Source of the DNA: Chloroflexota bacterium
GTDB lineage: Bacteria > Chloroflexota > Anaerolineae > Anaerolineales > Villigracilaceae
Assembly: GCA_016195815.1 (NCBI GenBank)
Contig: JACPYX010000012.1
Span: 55,968-119,967 of the forward strand
Direction: 5' to 3'
Length of the DNA: 64,000 nucleotides
In this document: one piece after another, positions 31,333 to 40,230 of the stretch
How positions within the stretch are numbered: the stretch's first letter is position 1
How the letters are laid out: each line of letters opens with the position of its first letter
The notes under the pieces: model-generated
What the model saw: the letters and a program-made list of their open reading frames with translations, nothing else
Database searches by the model: none
What the model was told of the DNA's origin: nothing
Program-made: the position numbers and the translations under genes

Positions 31333-32520
31333 ATGTTTCCTGAAACCGAAATTCTGAACAACCTTGTCTCACGCATCTTTCACATCGAAGATCTGACCAC
31401 GGGCGATCCGCAAAAGGGATTCCTTGTGCGCTATCGCGGCCATTTGCTTTCGGAGGATTCAGCCGCAGCTTATGATCAACTCGCAGATTCATTAAAACCC
31501 TACAATATCACGGTTCTCTTTCGCAAGGAACAGGAACAGCAGATCGTTTATCTCATTCCCAGCAAGCCTGCTCCGAAGCCGGCGCGGCCTTCGGTCAATA
31601 TTATTCTATTCATCCTGACAGTGTTGAGCGTGATGCTGGCAGGAGCGCAACCGGAAGGCCCGATGCCAACTGATTTTGCGGGTCAGATTCTCCTTTTGGC
31701 AAAAAGTATTTTTACCGGCTGGCCTTTTGCTCTCAGCCTGCTTGGGATTTTGCTGGCGCATGAGTTCGGTCATTATTTTATGAGCCGCTATCACAAGACC
31801 GCCGCAACCCTGCCATATTTCATTCCACTTCCATTCAGCCCTCTTGGAACGATGGGAGCCGCCATCGTGATGCAAGGTACGCCCAAGAACAAACGCGTGC
31901 TGTTCGATATTGGCGTAGCCGGCCCGCTGGCTGGACTGATCGTGGCAATCCCTGTTCTTTTCTTGGGGTTGTCGCTGTCACACCTGGAAGTGCTCCAGCC
32001 GGTGAATGGAGGCATCCAACTCGAAGGCAATTCGCTGATGTACCTGCTGGCGAAATACATCATGTTCGGAAAACTCCTGCCCGCCCCGGCCAGCACCGGC
32101 GGCGTATCTTTGGCGATATATTGGCTGCGCTACTTCTTTACCGGCCAACCTATCCCCATTGGCGGGACGGATGTGCTCATTCATCCGGTGGCATTCGCGG
32201 CCTGGGCCGGATTATTGGTCACCGCACTCAACCTGATCCCGGCCGGCACGCTCGATGGCGGACACGTCGTCTACGCGTTGTTCGGTGAAAAAGTCGGCAA
32301 GGCCTTCCCATATATTTTCGGGCTGCTCATCATTCTCGGAATCTTCTGGAGCGGATGGTGGATCTGGGCTGTGTTGTTGCTTTGGCTTGGGCGCGTGCAC
32401 GCAGAGCCGCTCGACCAGATCACACAGCTCGATACGCGCCGGCGTATGATCGCATTGCTCGTCACCGTTATCTTTATCCTGACATTCAGCCCGGTGCCGT
32501 TCACGGTATTTGGCTTATGA
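31333..32520 (+). CDS. Site-2-type (M50) membrane metalloprotease
   Basis: A 395-residue intramembrane protease. A soluble N-terminal domain (~1-80) is followed by about seven helices. The zinc motif is LAHEFGHYFMSRY (HExxH), with the third ligand in GTLDGGHVVYALFG. Such enzymes cleave membrane-anchored regulators. I chose the ATG at 31333 (AAGG six bases upstream); an earlier frame would run through the tRNA. Its stop overlaps the start of a solute-binding lipoprotein gene (ATGA), an unusual pairing. Confidence 0.88.
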   Translation: MFPETEILNNLVSRIFHIEDLTTGDPQKGFLVRYRGHLLSEDSAAAYDQLADSLKPYNITVLFRKEQEQQIVYLIPSKPAPKPARPSVNIILFILTVLSVMLAGAQPEGPMPTDFAGQILLLAKSIFTGWPFALSLLGILLAHEFGHYFMSRYHKTAATLPYFIPLPFSPLGTMGAAIVMQGTPKNKRVLFDIGVAGPLAGLIVAIPVLFLGLSLSHLEVLQPVNGGIQLEGNSLMYLLAKYIMFGKLLPAPASTGGVSLAIYWLRYFFTGQPIPIGGTDVLIHPVAFAAWAGLLVTALNLIPAGTLDGGHVVYALFGEKVGKAFPYIFGLLIILGIFWSGWWIWAVLLLWLGRVHAEPLDQITQLDTRRRMIALLVTVIFILTFSPVPFTVFGL

Positions 32521-33908
32521 GTTTTTTAAATCGCCGGCTCGCGGCGCTGGCATTGATTTTTACATTCGCCATTTCGTCATGCCAGCCCGCGCAGGCTGAT
32601 GCAACGGCAACTCCGTCGGCTCGTGCCACGAGCGCGCCTCAAGTTGAGTCCACGCCCACTGCCGCCAGCCCGCTTGGAGTCCGGAAAGAAGCGCTCAAGG
32701 GGCTTGTTATCCAGGTCTGGCAGCCGTGGTTTGGCATCGAGTCGAATCTATTCGAAGCGCAAGTCCGGGAATTTAATCGCACCAACGAGTGGGGCATCAC
32801 TGTCCAGTCTATAAGCCAGATCAATTACAGCCAGCTTTATAACAACACCACAACCGCTCTCCCCACAGCCAACCGCCCGCAATTGGTGATTGCATTGCCC
32901 GAACACGCACTCGCTTGGAATGCGGGTGATTACGTTGTTGATTTGAATACATACATTTCCGATCCCGTTTATGGATTCGGCAGCGCCGATATAAAAGATT
33001 TCCCGCCCATTTTTTTGACCCAGGATTCGATTGGCGACAAACGTTTGGGGCTTCCAGCCGAACGTTCAGCCCGCTTCCTTCTTTATAACGTTAGCTGGGC
33101 GCGCCAACTTGGGTTTGACTCGGCGCCCAAAACCGCAGACGATTTTCGCGAGCAGGCCTGCCGCGCGCGCCAATCCATGTTTGCAGATACTGTGCCCGAC
33201 AACGACGCGCAGGGCGGCTGGCTGGTGGACACGAACGCAATGACCGCGCTTTCGTGGCTTACGGCCTTTGGCGGCGGCGTGCTCGAAGGAAATGATTATC
33301 GCTTTTTGACTCCCAAAAATATTGCTGCCTTGACCTTTGTCAAGCAGCTCTACGACGATGGCTGTGCGTGGTCATCCCAGCCCGATGCAGACCTGCCCTC
33401 CATATTCTCCGGGCGTAAAGCCTTGTTTATGACGGCCGGCCTTGAAGAATTATCTGATTATTCGCGCGGCATGGCAACCGCAAGTAATGCCGACGAATGG
33501 ACTGTGTTGAGCTTCCCCGGTGATATGCAAAACGGGTTGATGATCTATGGCTCTTCATTTGTAATGTTGAAATCCACGCCTGAACAACAATTGGCCGCCT
33601 GGCTCTTTGTACGCTGGATGCTTTCGCCTGAAAATCAAGCGCGCTGGGTACAAACAACGGGCTTGTTCCCGCTGCGAACATCATCGCTGGAAGCGTTAAC
33701 GTCTTACAGCAATAGTCATCCTCAATGGGCCGCGGCTGTGGCCTTGATACCAGACGGAAAACTCCAACCGCAATTGGCTTCTTGGCGCAAAGTACGCGTG
33801 ATGCTGGGCGATGGCTTCAACAGCATGTTCCGCCTCAACATCCCTGCCGGGCGTGTGGCTGAAATTCTGGCAGTCATGGAATCCACCGCGCGCGATTTAT
33901 CGAAATAA
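32517..33908 (+). CDS. Extracellular solute-binding lipoprotein (family 1)
   Basis: A 463-residue family-1 solute-binding protein of the sugar ABC-transporter type. The signal peptide ends in FAISSC (lipobox Cys), followed by a Thr/Ala/Pro linker. The mature fold contains IQVWQPWFGIESN near the start and a C-terminal LAAWLFVRWMLSPENQARW block typical of the family. No permease or ATPase gene is adjacent, so it is an orphan or uses a distant transporter. It is translationally coupled to the M50 protease gene (overlap 4 bases). Confidence 0.82.
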   Translation: MSFLNRRLAALALIFTFAISSCQPAQADATATPSARATSAPQVESTPTAASPLGVRKEALKGLVIQVWQPWFGIESNLFEAQVREFNRTNEWGITVQSISQINYSQLYNNTTTALPTANRPQLVIALPEHALAWNAGDYVVDLNTYISDPVYGFGSADIKDFPPIFLTQDSIGDKRLGLPAERSARFLLYNVSWARQLGFDSAPKTADDFREQACRARQSMFADTVPDNDAQGGWLVDTNAMTALSWLTAFGGGVLEGNDYRFLTPKNIAALTFVKQLYDDGCAWSSQPDADLPSIFSGRKALFMTAGLEELSDYSRGMATASNADEWTVLSFPGDMQNGLMIYGSSFVMLKSTPEQQLAAWLFVRWMLSPENQARWVQTTGLFPLRTSSLEALTSYSNSHPQWAAAVALIPDGKLQPQLASWRKVRVMLGDGFNSMFRLNIPAGRVAEILAVMESTARDLSK

Positions 33909-33998
33909 ATTTGCAGGGGCAGAGCAACGCTTTGCTATCGCCATCCGGATTTCTTCGCGTCGTGGATCGGCTTCGCCATTGCATTCACATTAATCCCG

Positions 33999-34025
33999 TG
34001 CAACTTTTTGTATTCATTTCTCGTA
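33999..34025 (+). promoter_or_regulatory. Candidate ECF-sigma promoter before the ECF operon
   Basis: TGCAAC (33999-34004) and CGTA (34022-34025) are 17 bases apart. This resembles the AAC and CGT core elements of ECF-type promoters and suggests autoregulation by the sigma factor encoded just downstream. The 90 bases before it (33909-33998) contain no recognised feature. Confidence 0.45.
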
Positions 34026-34052
34026 AAGGAAGTGGAAAGCTAAGGAGAAGGC

Positions 34053-34652
34053 GTGAACGATGAGATGGCTTGGGTTGCCCAGGCCCAGCAAGGCAGTCAA
34101 CAAGCTTTTACCAATTTGGTGGAAGCCTACCAGACGCACGTCTATAACCTCTGTTATCGCATGTTGGGCGAACCAGAGTTGGCCGAAGACGCCGCGCAGG
34201 AAACTTTTCTGCGGGCCTACCAATACCTGCACCGTTACGATCTGAAGCGCCCGTTTGCAACCTGGCTGCTCTCGATTGCCGCACACTATTGCATTGACAG
34301 GCTGCGCCGCCGCAGGTTCTCGATGATCTCCATAGATGATGACAAAGAAGATGGCGGTTTTGAATTACCTGACGCGGATGCGCCCAACCCGGAATCAGAA
34401 GCAGTGCGCGGTGAACAACGACAACAAATGCAAGCCTTGCTCAACCGCCTGGACGCGGTAGACCGGGCCGCCATCGTCCTGCGCTATTGGCACGATGCAT
34501 CCGAAGCCGAGATCGCCGAGACTTTACATCTGACTGTAAGCGCGGTCAAATCCCGACTTCACCGGGCGCGGCGTGAACTGGCCGGCCTGTGGCAGAAAGA
34601 ATCCCCGCGTCCCAACCCCAAAAGGAGGCCTCATGAATCACCGGCCTTTTGA
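34053..34652 (+). CDS. ECF-family RNA polymerase sigma factor
   Basis: A 199-residue ECF sigma factor. Region 2 is FTNLVEAYQTHVYNLCYRML to QETFLRAYQYL, and region 4 contains EAEIAETLHLTVSAVKSRL with the recognition helix. The GTG at 34053 follows AAGGAG by 5-6 bases. It overlaps the anti-sigma gene by 20 bases and is preceded by a candidate promoter of the type such sigmas recognise. The signal is unknown, but the third gene of the operon is a membrane/envelope-type protein, suggesting an envelope response. Confidence 0.9.
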   Translation: MNDEMAWVAQAQQGSQQAFTNLVEAYQTHVYNLCYRMLGEPELAEDAAQETFLRAYQYLHRYDLKRPFATWLLSIAAHYCIDRLRRRRFSMISIDDDKEDGGFELPDADAPNPESEAVRGEQRQQMQALLNRLDAVDRAAIVLRYWHDASEAEIAETLHLTVSAVKSRLHRARRELAGLWQKESPRPNPKRRPHESPAF

Positions 34653-35157
34653 AGACTGGCTGTTGGACGACCAGCCTCTCACCCCTGAACAAAATCGTGA
34701 CTTGCAGACGCATCTGCGAACTTGTACCACCTGCGCCGCCATTGCCGAATCAAATCTCGCGCTGCATTCTGCGCGCAAGGTTACACCCGCGGCGGGTTTC
34801 ATAGATCGCTTTCAGTTGCGGCTGGCTGAACAACGCAAAGCGGCGCGCGTCCGACAGACCATCGGAACACTGATATTCGTTATCGGCGGGCTGGGGCTTC
34901 TTGTCTGGCTGGCCGGCCCCATCGTCCAGGAAGCGTTGCGGTCGCCCGCCGAATGGATAACGACCGCGGTGAGCTATTTCCTTTTTGTTTTAACATCCAT
35001 TCAGGCTTTGAACGAAGTCGCTTTGGTACTGCTGCACATAATGCCAAACTTGGTTTCGCCGCTTGGCTGGCTGATGGTCATATCTGTGTTTGGCGGACTT
35101 GGGTTGATGTGGATTGTTTCAATTGCACGCTGGACACGCCCGCCGCAAGGAGTTTGA
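34633..35157 (+). CDS. Anti-sigma factor with zinc-binding ZAS domain
   Basis: A 174-residue membrane anti-sigma factor. The cytosolic N-terminus carries the zinc motif HLRTCTTCAAIAE (His-x3-Cys-x2-Cys). Three hydrophobic segments follow (~82-102, ~115-135, ~145-165). The ATG at 34633 follows a strong AAAGGAGG. The product is expected to hold the preceding ECF sigma inactive at the membrane. Confidence 0.85.
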   Translation: MNHRPFEDWLLDDQPLTPEQNRDLQTHLRTCTTCAAIAESNLALHSARKVTPAAGFIDRFQLRLAEQRKAARVRQTIGTLIFVIGGLGLLVWLAGPIVQEALRSPAEWITTAVSYFLFVLTSIQALNEVALVLLHIMPNLVSPLGWLMVISVFGGLGLMWIVSIARWTRPPQGV

Positions 35158-35159
35158 AA

Positions 35160-36170
35160 ATGAAAAAGATTACCCATGCTTTGATATTGTTGGTACTTTT
35201 GCTTCTGCCTGTCCGTTCCGCGTACGCGTGGAATGGAAACCTGGACGGTCGGGTGGTTGTCGGCCAGAGTTTTGTGCTGAAATCCGGCGAAACTTTGGAT
35301 GGCGATTTGGTCATGATCGGCGGCGAAGCGGCGATTGAGAACAATGCCATTGTAAAAGGCAATGTAGTCATTATCGGCGGGAGCTTGACGCTGGATGGAC
35401 AAGTCACAGGTGACGTGGTTGTGGTCGGCGGACTGGCCGATCTGGGCGAAAAATCCCAATTGAGCGGTGACATGATCACGGTCGGCGGATCGCTCCAACG
35501 CGCCGAAGGCGCGCAAATTGGCGGCAACGTGGTAACCAACTTTCCCGCGCCGACCATCCAAATTCCGAATTCGACCAACCCGGTCACCATACCAAAACCG
35601 CCGCAAATTGATTTCCATGTTAGCCCATTCACAAAGGCTTTTGGCATTTTGCTCCAGGCTATCGTAATATCAATCCTGGCTATGACGCTTGTGCTTTTTC
35701 TTCAGCCGCAATTGGACCGTGTCGCTCATACCATCATTGCCCAGCCTTTTGTGGCCGGGACGATAGGATTGCTGACCGTTCTCTTCTCTCCAATTGCTTT
35801 GATTATATTGACAATAACCTTGATACTCATCCCAGTGGCTCTCGCAGGTGCGTTCCTGCTCGTGCTGGCCTGGCTGTTCGGCGTGATCGCGATTGGGATC
35901 GAACTTGGCAACCGCTTCACAAAGGCTATTCACCAAAACTGGGCGCCTGTCCTTTCGGCTGGTTTTGGAACATTCGCGCTGACGATTATCGTTGGCGCGC
36001 TCAACACCGTGCCATGTGTCGGATGGCTGAGCGGCGTCATCATCGGGTTGGTGGGAATGGGCGCAGTGGTGATGACGATGTTCGGCACGCGGCCGGCTTC
36101 CGGTCCCGCGATGATCGCTCCATCCGCTCCGACAGCGGCCTCCGGGGGACCCATCCCTCCTGCATCTTGA
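35160..36170 (+). CDS. Bactofilin-like polymer-forming membrane protein
   Basis: A 336-residue protein with signal peptide MKKITHALILLVLLLLPVRS. Residues ~25-130 are a right-handed beta-helix with hexapeptide-like repeats (GDLVMIGGEAAIE, GNVVIIGGSLTLD, GDVVVVGGLADLG, GDMITVGGSL), as in bactofilins. Five or six transmembrane helices follow (~160-310), and the tail is Ala/Pro-rich. AAGGAG lies 7 bases before the ATG, two bases after the anti-sigma stop, so it belongs to the ECF operon. The repeats face outside the membrane; a structural or sensing role in the envelope is inferred. Confidence 0.78.
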   Translation: MKKITHALILLVLLLLPVRSAYAWNGNLDGRVVVGQSFVLKSGETLDGDLVMIGGEAAIENNAIVKGNVVIIGGSLTLDGQVTGDVVVVGGLADLGEKSQLSGDMITVGGSLQRAEGAQIGGNVVTNFPAPTIQIPNSTNPVTIPKPPQIDFHVSPFTKAFGILLQAIVISILAMTLVLFLQPQLDRVAHTIIAQPFVAGTIGLLTVLFSPIALIILTITLILIPVALAGAFLLVLAWLFGVIAIGIELGNRFTKAIHQNWAPVLSAGFGTFALTIIVGALNTVPCVGWLSGVIIGLVGMGAVVMTMFGTRPASGPAMIAPSAPTAASGGPIPPAS

Positions 36171-36297
36171 GTCTTCTGCCCGCAAAGCGCGGCATATTTC
36201 CTGCATGATATAATCATTCTTGCCTCGGTGAAGATCGCCGGGGCAGGTTTGATTTTCAGCATACTCCATCGTAAATCCAAACCCAAATCCCATTTTT

Positions 36298-36322
36298 GCC
36301 TGAACAAATATCACCTTCAGGC
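36298..36322. promoter_or_regulatory. Leader hairpin upstream of the C45 hydrolase gene
   Basis: GCCTGAA and TTCAGGC form a 7-base stem with an 11-base loop, 32 bases before the ATG at 36354. It could be a leader structure or a weak terminator; there is no T run. Confidence 0.3.
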
Positions 36323-36353
36323 TTGATTCATGCAGGAAGCAGCAGGAGGAAAC

Positions 36354-37466
36354 ATGTTGCCGAAAATCGAGATTCAAAATACCCCGAGCCACAATGCTCC
36401 CCCGCCCATGATCGAAGTAGCCGGTGCCCATCGTGAAATGGGACGGCAGATCGGCGAAGCGCGCCGCGAGCAAATTCAACACAGCATTGCCAACGCGCAT
36501 ATTCTGATTGACCAATCCTACGACCAGGTGGAGTTGAATTGGGATGGCGCGCAGAAACAGGCCCGCAAGTATTTGCCTTTTGCGGAGGAACGTTACCCGC
36601 AATATGTGGATGAAATGCGCGGCATGGCCGAGGGCGCCAATGTGGACTTTGACGACGTCGTGGCGCTCAACGTCATGGAGGCCGTCACGATGGACGCGCT
36701 GCATCTGACGCGCTGCACCAGTTTCGCTGTCAACGAACAGCGCACGGCAGATGGACACGTACTCGCCGCGCATAACGAAGACTGGGTTCCAGAAGACGAA
36801 GACGATACGTATGTGATCTCGGCCCGGCCGAAGGATGAACCGCCGTTCCTTGCCATGACGTATGGCGGGCTCCTGCCCAACGTGGGATTCAACGCCTATG
36901 GCATTGCTCAACTGATCGACTCGGTCTATCCGACCGATTCGCGCATCGGCATTCCGCGTTTGGTCGTAGCGCGCGCGGTGCTTGCATCCCGCCGTATTTC
37001 CGGCGCGATTGGGCGCGCACTCATCCCGCATCGCGCCGCCGGATACAACCACCTGATCGTTCACGAAAGCGGCGAGATGTACTCCATTGAAGTATCGGCG
37101 CGCCGCTTCGAGATCCATCACGGCACGGACGGTTACATAGCACACACTAATCACTATCTCGCTTCGCACATGAAAGAGGTCGAGAGCGACCCCGAAGAAC
37201 TGATTTCTTCGCGCGTTCGTTATTTCCGCGCCAACCGTTTGATGAGGGAGAATTCATCCCACACCATCAAGACTTTACAGGCCATACAAAAAGATCACGT
37301 CAACCTGCCGAACTCGATTTGCAACCATGCCATCGAGGGGACTGATCCACTCGACCGCGAGAAGACCATCAATGCCATGGTTATTGATCTGACTTCGCGC
37401 GAAATGCACATCTGCTGGGGTAATCCCTGCCAGAACGCGTATCACACCTATCATCTTGACGCATAA
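36354..37466 (+). CDS. C45-type acyltransferase/hydrolase (penicillin acylase-like NTN family)
   Basis: A 370-residue protein of the acyl-CoA:6-aminopenicillanate acyltransferase family. These proteins self-cleave to expose an N-terminal Cys that hydrolyses amide bonds. The predicted nucleophile is Cys121 in LTRCTSFAV, with AAHNEDW and YGGLLPNVGFNAYGIA as the following conserved blocks. There is no signal peptide. AGGAGG precedes the ATG at 36354. The natural substrate (acyl amides, acyl amino acids, quorum signals) is unknown. Confidence 0.82.
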   Translation: MLPKIEIQNTPSHNAPPPMIEVAGAHREMGRQIGEARREQIQHSIANAHILIDQSYDQVELNWDGAQKQARKYLPFAEERYPQYVDEMRGMAEGANVDFDDVVALNVMEAVTMDALHLTRCTSFAVNEQRTADGHVLAAHNEDWVPEDEDDTYVISARPKDEPPFLAMTYGGLLPNVGFNAYGIAQLIDSVYPTDSRIGIPRLVVARAVLASRRISGAIGRALIPHRAAGYNHLIVHESGEMYSIEVSARRFEIHHGTDGYIAHTNHYLASHMKEVESDPEELISSRVRYFRANRLMRENSSHTIKTLQAIQKDHVNLPNSICNHAIEGTDPLDREKTINAMVIDLTSREMHICWGNPCQNAYHTYHLDA

Positions 37467-37553
37467 CCGGCCGGCAACAGCAAAAGCGGCTGAAAAATGG
37501 TCTCTTTTTTATCGGTCTATGTCATGATAGAATAAGATACGCTTGGAGCAAAA

Positions 37554-38141
37554 ATGATAGAAGTGACCATTGACAGTGTCCGCGTCAACTTAATGTCGCC
37601 GCAAAGGCTTGTGATTTTGCGCGAGGTCGGTTCGGATCGTTATTTACCCATCTGGGTCGGGCCCTATGAGGCGGAGGCCATCACGGTTGCCTTGCAGGAA
37701 GTGGAAATGGTGCGCCCGTTGACTCATGACCTGCTCAAGAATGTTTTTACCGCCTTCAACGCCAAAATCAAACGTATCGAGATCATTTCCCTCAAGGAAG
37801 ATATTTTCTACGGCAGTATCGTTGCCGAAGCGAACGGAAAAGAAATCACGGTAGATTCCCGCTCCTCCGACGCGATCGCTCTCGCTGTGCGTGCCCATGT
37901 TCCCATTCTGGTAGAGGAGAGCGTGATGAAGAGCGCCGAGATCAAGCCCGAAGATGATATGTCTTCAGCCAGCGCGGCGCCCGCTCAAAGTCCCGGCCCG
38001 ACGCGGCCCGCCCCAATCGGCGAAATCAGCAGCGACCGGTTGTCCGTCTTTGAAGATTTCCTCGGCAAACTTGATTTAAATAAACTCGATGATAAAAACA
38101 AGCCCGAAGATGATGATAAAGATAAGCCCAAGAAAAAATGA
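37554..38141 (+). CDS. Bifunctional nuclease family (DUF151) protein
   Basis: A 195-residue protein whose first ~125 residues are a complete BFN/DUF151 domain (LPIWVGPYEAEAI, RPLTHDLL, FYGSIVAEANG, VDSRSSDAIALAVRAHVPI). The C-terminal ~65 residues are acidic/lysine-rich and probably disordered. GGAG precedes the ATG. It overlaps dnaB by 4 bases (ATGA), suggesting a link to DNA replication or repair. Activity is known only for plant and some bacterial homologues. Confidence 0.87.
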   Translation: MIEVTIDSVRVNLMSPQRLVILREVGSDRYLPIWVGPYEAEAITVALQEVEMVRPLTHDLLKNVFTAFNAKIKRIEIISLKEDIFYGSIVAEANGKEITVDSRSSDAIALAVRAHVPILVEESVMKSAEIKPEDDMSSASAAPAQSPGPTRPAPIGEISSDRLSVFEDFLGKLDLNKLDDKNKPEDDDKDKPKKK

Positions 38142-39517
38142 CCGATTATCCGCCGCTTGAAGAAACCGCCCCCGCCGCTTCGACGCCTTCGGCAGTCCCT
38201 CACAACCGAGAAGCCGAAGAAGCCGTTGTAGGGGCGGTTCTTATTAACCCCGAAGTTTATTACGATGTCGCCCAGTTTTTGCAGGCCGACGATTTTTATA
38301 TTCACCGACACCAATGGATCTGGCAGGCTTTCACAAGCTTGCACGAGCAACGCATTCCGGTTGACCTGCTGACCATCACAGAAGAACTCGACCGCAAGGG
38401 ACAGCTCAATGAAATCGGCGGGCCTGCGTATTTAACTTCGCTGGTCAACCAGGTTCCAACTTCGATCAATGCCGAATCTTATGGGCGTATCGTTGAAAGC
38501 CATTCGATCCGGCGCAAGATGATCAATGCCGCCAACTCGATTGCTTCGATGGCGTACAACGAGAACTCGACGATTGATCATGTGATGGATGAGGCCGAGA
38601 AGGCCGTCTTCAACGTGAGCGAACGCCGCCTCAAGCACGACGTTCAGCCGATCTCCGCCGTATTGAGCGAATACTACGACCGCATTGACGACCTCGCCAA
38701 ACGCGACGAGGAAATTTACGGCGTGCCGACAGGCTTTGTTGACCTCGACAAAATGTTGAGCGGGCTTCAGCCGTCCGACCTGCTTATCATCGCCGGTCGT
38801 CCGGGCCAGGGCAAAACAGGCTTCCTGCTTTCGATTGCGAAGAACGCTTCGCTCACACACAAAAAACACGTTGCCATCTTCTCGCTCGAAATGTCGAACG
38901 AACAGGTGGTGCAGCGTTTGATCGCTCAGGAAACGGGTATAGACTCGCAGCGCCTGCGAACCGGCAAATTGCAGGAAAACGAATGGCCGTTGTTTACGCA
39001 CGCCATTGAAGTCATGTCGGACACGCATATCTTCCTCGACGATACGCCCGCCATTACGCCGCTTCAACTGCGGACGAAGTGCCGCCGCCTGCATCTCGAA
39101 TACCATCTCGATCTGGTCATCGTTGATTATCTGCAATTGATGGGCGGCGACACGCGTACCGAGAACCGCGTGCAGGAAGTTTCGTACATTTCGCGCAACA
39201 TGAAAGTGCTGGCGCGCGAGTTGAATGTGCCGGTCATTGCGGCCGCACAGTTGAGCCGCGCGGTCGAACAGCGCTCGGATAAACGGCCCGTGCTTTCAGA
39301 CTTGCGCGAATCCGGCTCGCTCGAACAGGATGCCGACATCGTGATGTTCATTTATCGCCCCGATCAATACGAGAAGGACACGGTCAAGCAGAATGTGGCG
39401 GAGATCATCATCGCCAAGCATCGTAATGGACCGGTTGGAAGCGTGGAATTGGTCTTCCGCAGTGCGCTGGCGAAGTTCGAGAACGCCGCCACGAGGATGT
39501 TTAATCCGAATGAATAA
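38138..39517 (+). CDS. dnaB: Replicative DNA helicase
   Basis: DnaB is the hexameric fork helicase. The 459-residue protein has the N-terminal DnaB domain (PHNREAEEAVVGAVLINPEV) and a RecA-like domain with Walker A GRPGQGKTGF, FSLEMSNEQ, Walker B VIVDYLQLM and the C-terminal DLRESGSLEQDADIVMFIYR. There is no intein. It is followed by dnaD and a dnaC-type loader gene, forming a primosome cluster. Confidence 0.95.
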   Translation: MTDYPPLEETAPAASTPSAVPHNREAEEAVVGAVLINPEVYYDVAQFLQADDFYIHRHQWIWQAFTSLHEQRIPVDLLTITEELDRKGQLNEIGGPAYLTSLVNQVPTSINAESYGRIVESHSIRRKMINAANSIASMAYNENSTIDHVMDEAEKAVFNVSERRLKHDVQPISAVLSEYYDRIDDLAKRDEEIYGVPTGFVDLDKMLSGLQPSDLLIIAGRPGQGKTGFLLSIAKNASLTHKKHVAIFSLEMSNEQVVQRLIAQETGIDSQRLRTGKLQENEWPLFTHAIEVMSDTHIFLDDTPAITPLQLRTKCRRLHLEYHLDLVIVDYLQLMGGDTRTENRVQEVSYISRNMKVLARELNVPVIAAAQLSRAVEQRSDKRPVLSDLRESGSLEQDADIVMFIYRPDQYEKDTVKQNVAEIIIAKHRNGPVGSVELVFRSALAKFENAATRMFNPNE

Positions 39518-39520
39518 AAG

Positions 39521-39578
39521 TTATTCGATATTCGATACTCGGAATTCGGGAGTCGAATATCGAAGCATCGAGTATCGT
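39521..39578. repeat. Degenerate TCGAATAT-type spacer between dnaB and dnaD
   Basis: Near-repeats such as TTATTCGATATTCGATACTC and GTCGAATATCGAAGCATCG fill the gap right up to the dnaD ATG. Same family as 6800-6882 and 44308-44356. Confidence 0.6.
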
Positions 39579-39579
39579 T

Positions 39580-40230
39580 ATGTTCAAAGGCTTCACCGAC
39601 TCCGAGACTTTCACCCAACTCCCCGATTCTTTTTTCCATCATTTGTTGAAGGAAATCAAAGACGCGGATGAGTTGAAAGTGACGGCGTATTTTCTCTGGC
39701 GCATCGAATTCATCAATGACCCATTCCGCGCGCTGTGCCAAACTGATTTTGAATCAGACTTATTAGGCCTATCTGCGGAAGAAGTCGCTTCGGGATTGGA
39801 AAAAGCCGTCCAGCGCGGAAGCCTGCTGAAAGTCCAAAAAGACGCGCTGTTTTACTTCCTGCTCAATTCTCCGCGAGGCAGAGCCGCAGTCCAGGCAATG
39901 GAAAGCGAAAGGTGGAATCCAAAGATTGGCGGTGCCATCGTACCTGTCGAACGTCCGAACGTGTTCAAGCTGTACGAAGAAAATATCGGCCCGCTCACGC
40001 CGTTGATCGCGGATGCGTTGAAGGACGCGGAAGAAATTTATTCAAGTGAATGGGTCGCGGATGCGGTTGAATTAGCGGTAACAAACAACAAACGTAATTG
40101 GAAATACTGCGAAGCGATTTTAAAACGCTGGAAGGAAAAAGGCCGTGCCGAAAAGCAAAATAGACGAGACGATAAAGAATCTCGCCAGCGTAACGTCGAA
40201 GACAAGATCAAAAAGTTCACCGGCGGCTGA
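39580..40230 (+). CDS. dnaD: DnaD-domain primosome protein
   Basis: A 216-residue DnaD-like protein. The N-terminal part (~1-95) resembles the winged-helix DDBH1 domain. The C-terminal DDBH2 domain shows VFKLYEENIGPLTPLIADAL and NWKYCEAILKRWKEKG, the family's YxxxIxxxW-like DNA-binding signature. Replication initiation is the expected role, with DnaB and its loader as neighbours. No ribosome site is visible in the repeat spacer before the ATG. Its last 86 bases overlap the loader gene in another frame. Confidence 0.83.
   Translation: MFKGFTDSETFTQLPDSFFHHLLKEIKDADELKVTAYFLWRIEFINDPFRALCQTDFESDLLGLSAEEVASGLEKAVQRGSLLKVQKDALFYFLLNSPRGRAAVQAMESERWNPKIGGAIVPVERPNVFKLYEENIGPLTPLIADALKDAEEIYSSEWVADAVELAVTNNKRNWKYCEAILKRWKEKGRAEKQNRRDDKESRQRNVEDKIKKFTGG

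Noticed and set aside
35670..37169. 499-residue minus-strand ORF
   Set aside because: Antisense to the bactofilin-like and C45 hydrolase genes, which have clear families and ribosome sites; its sequence shows no known fold.
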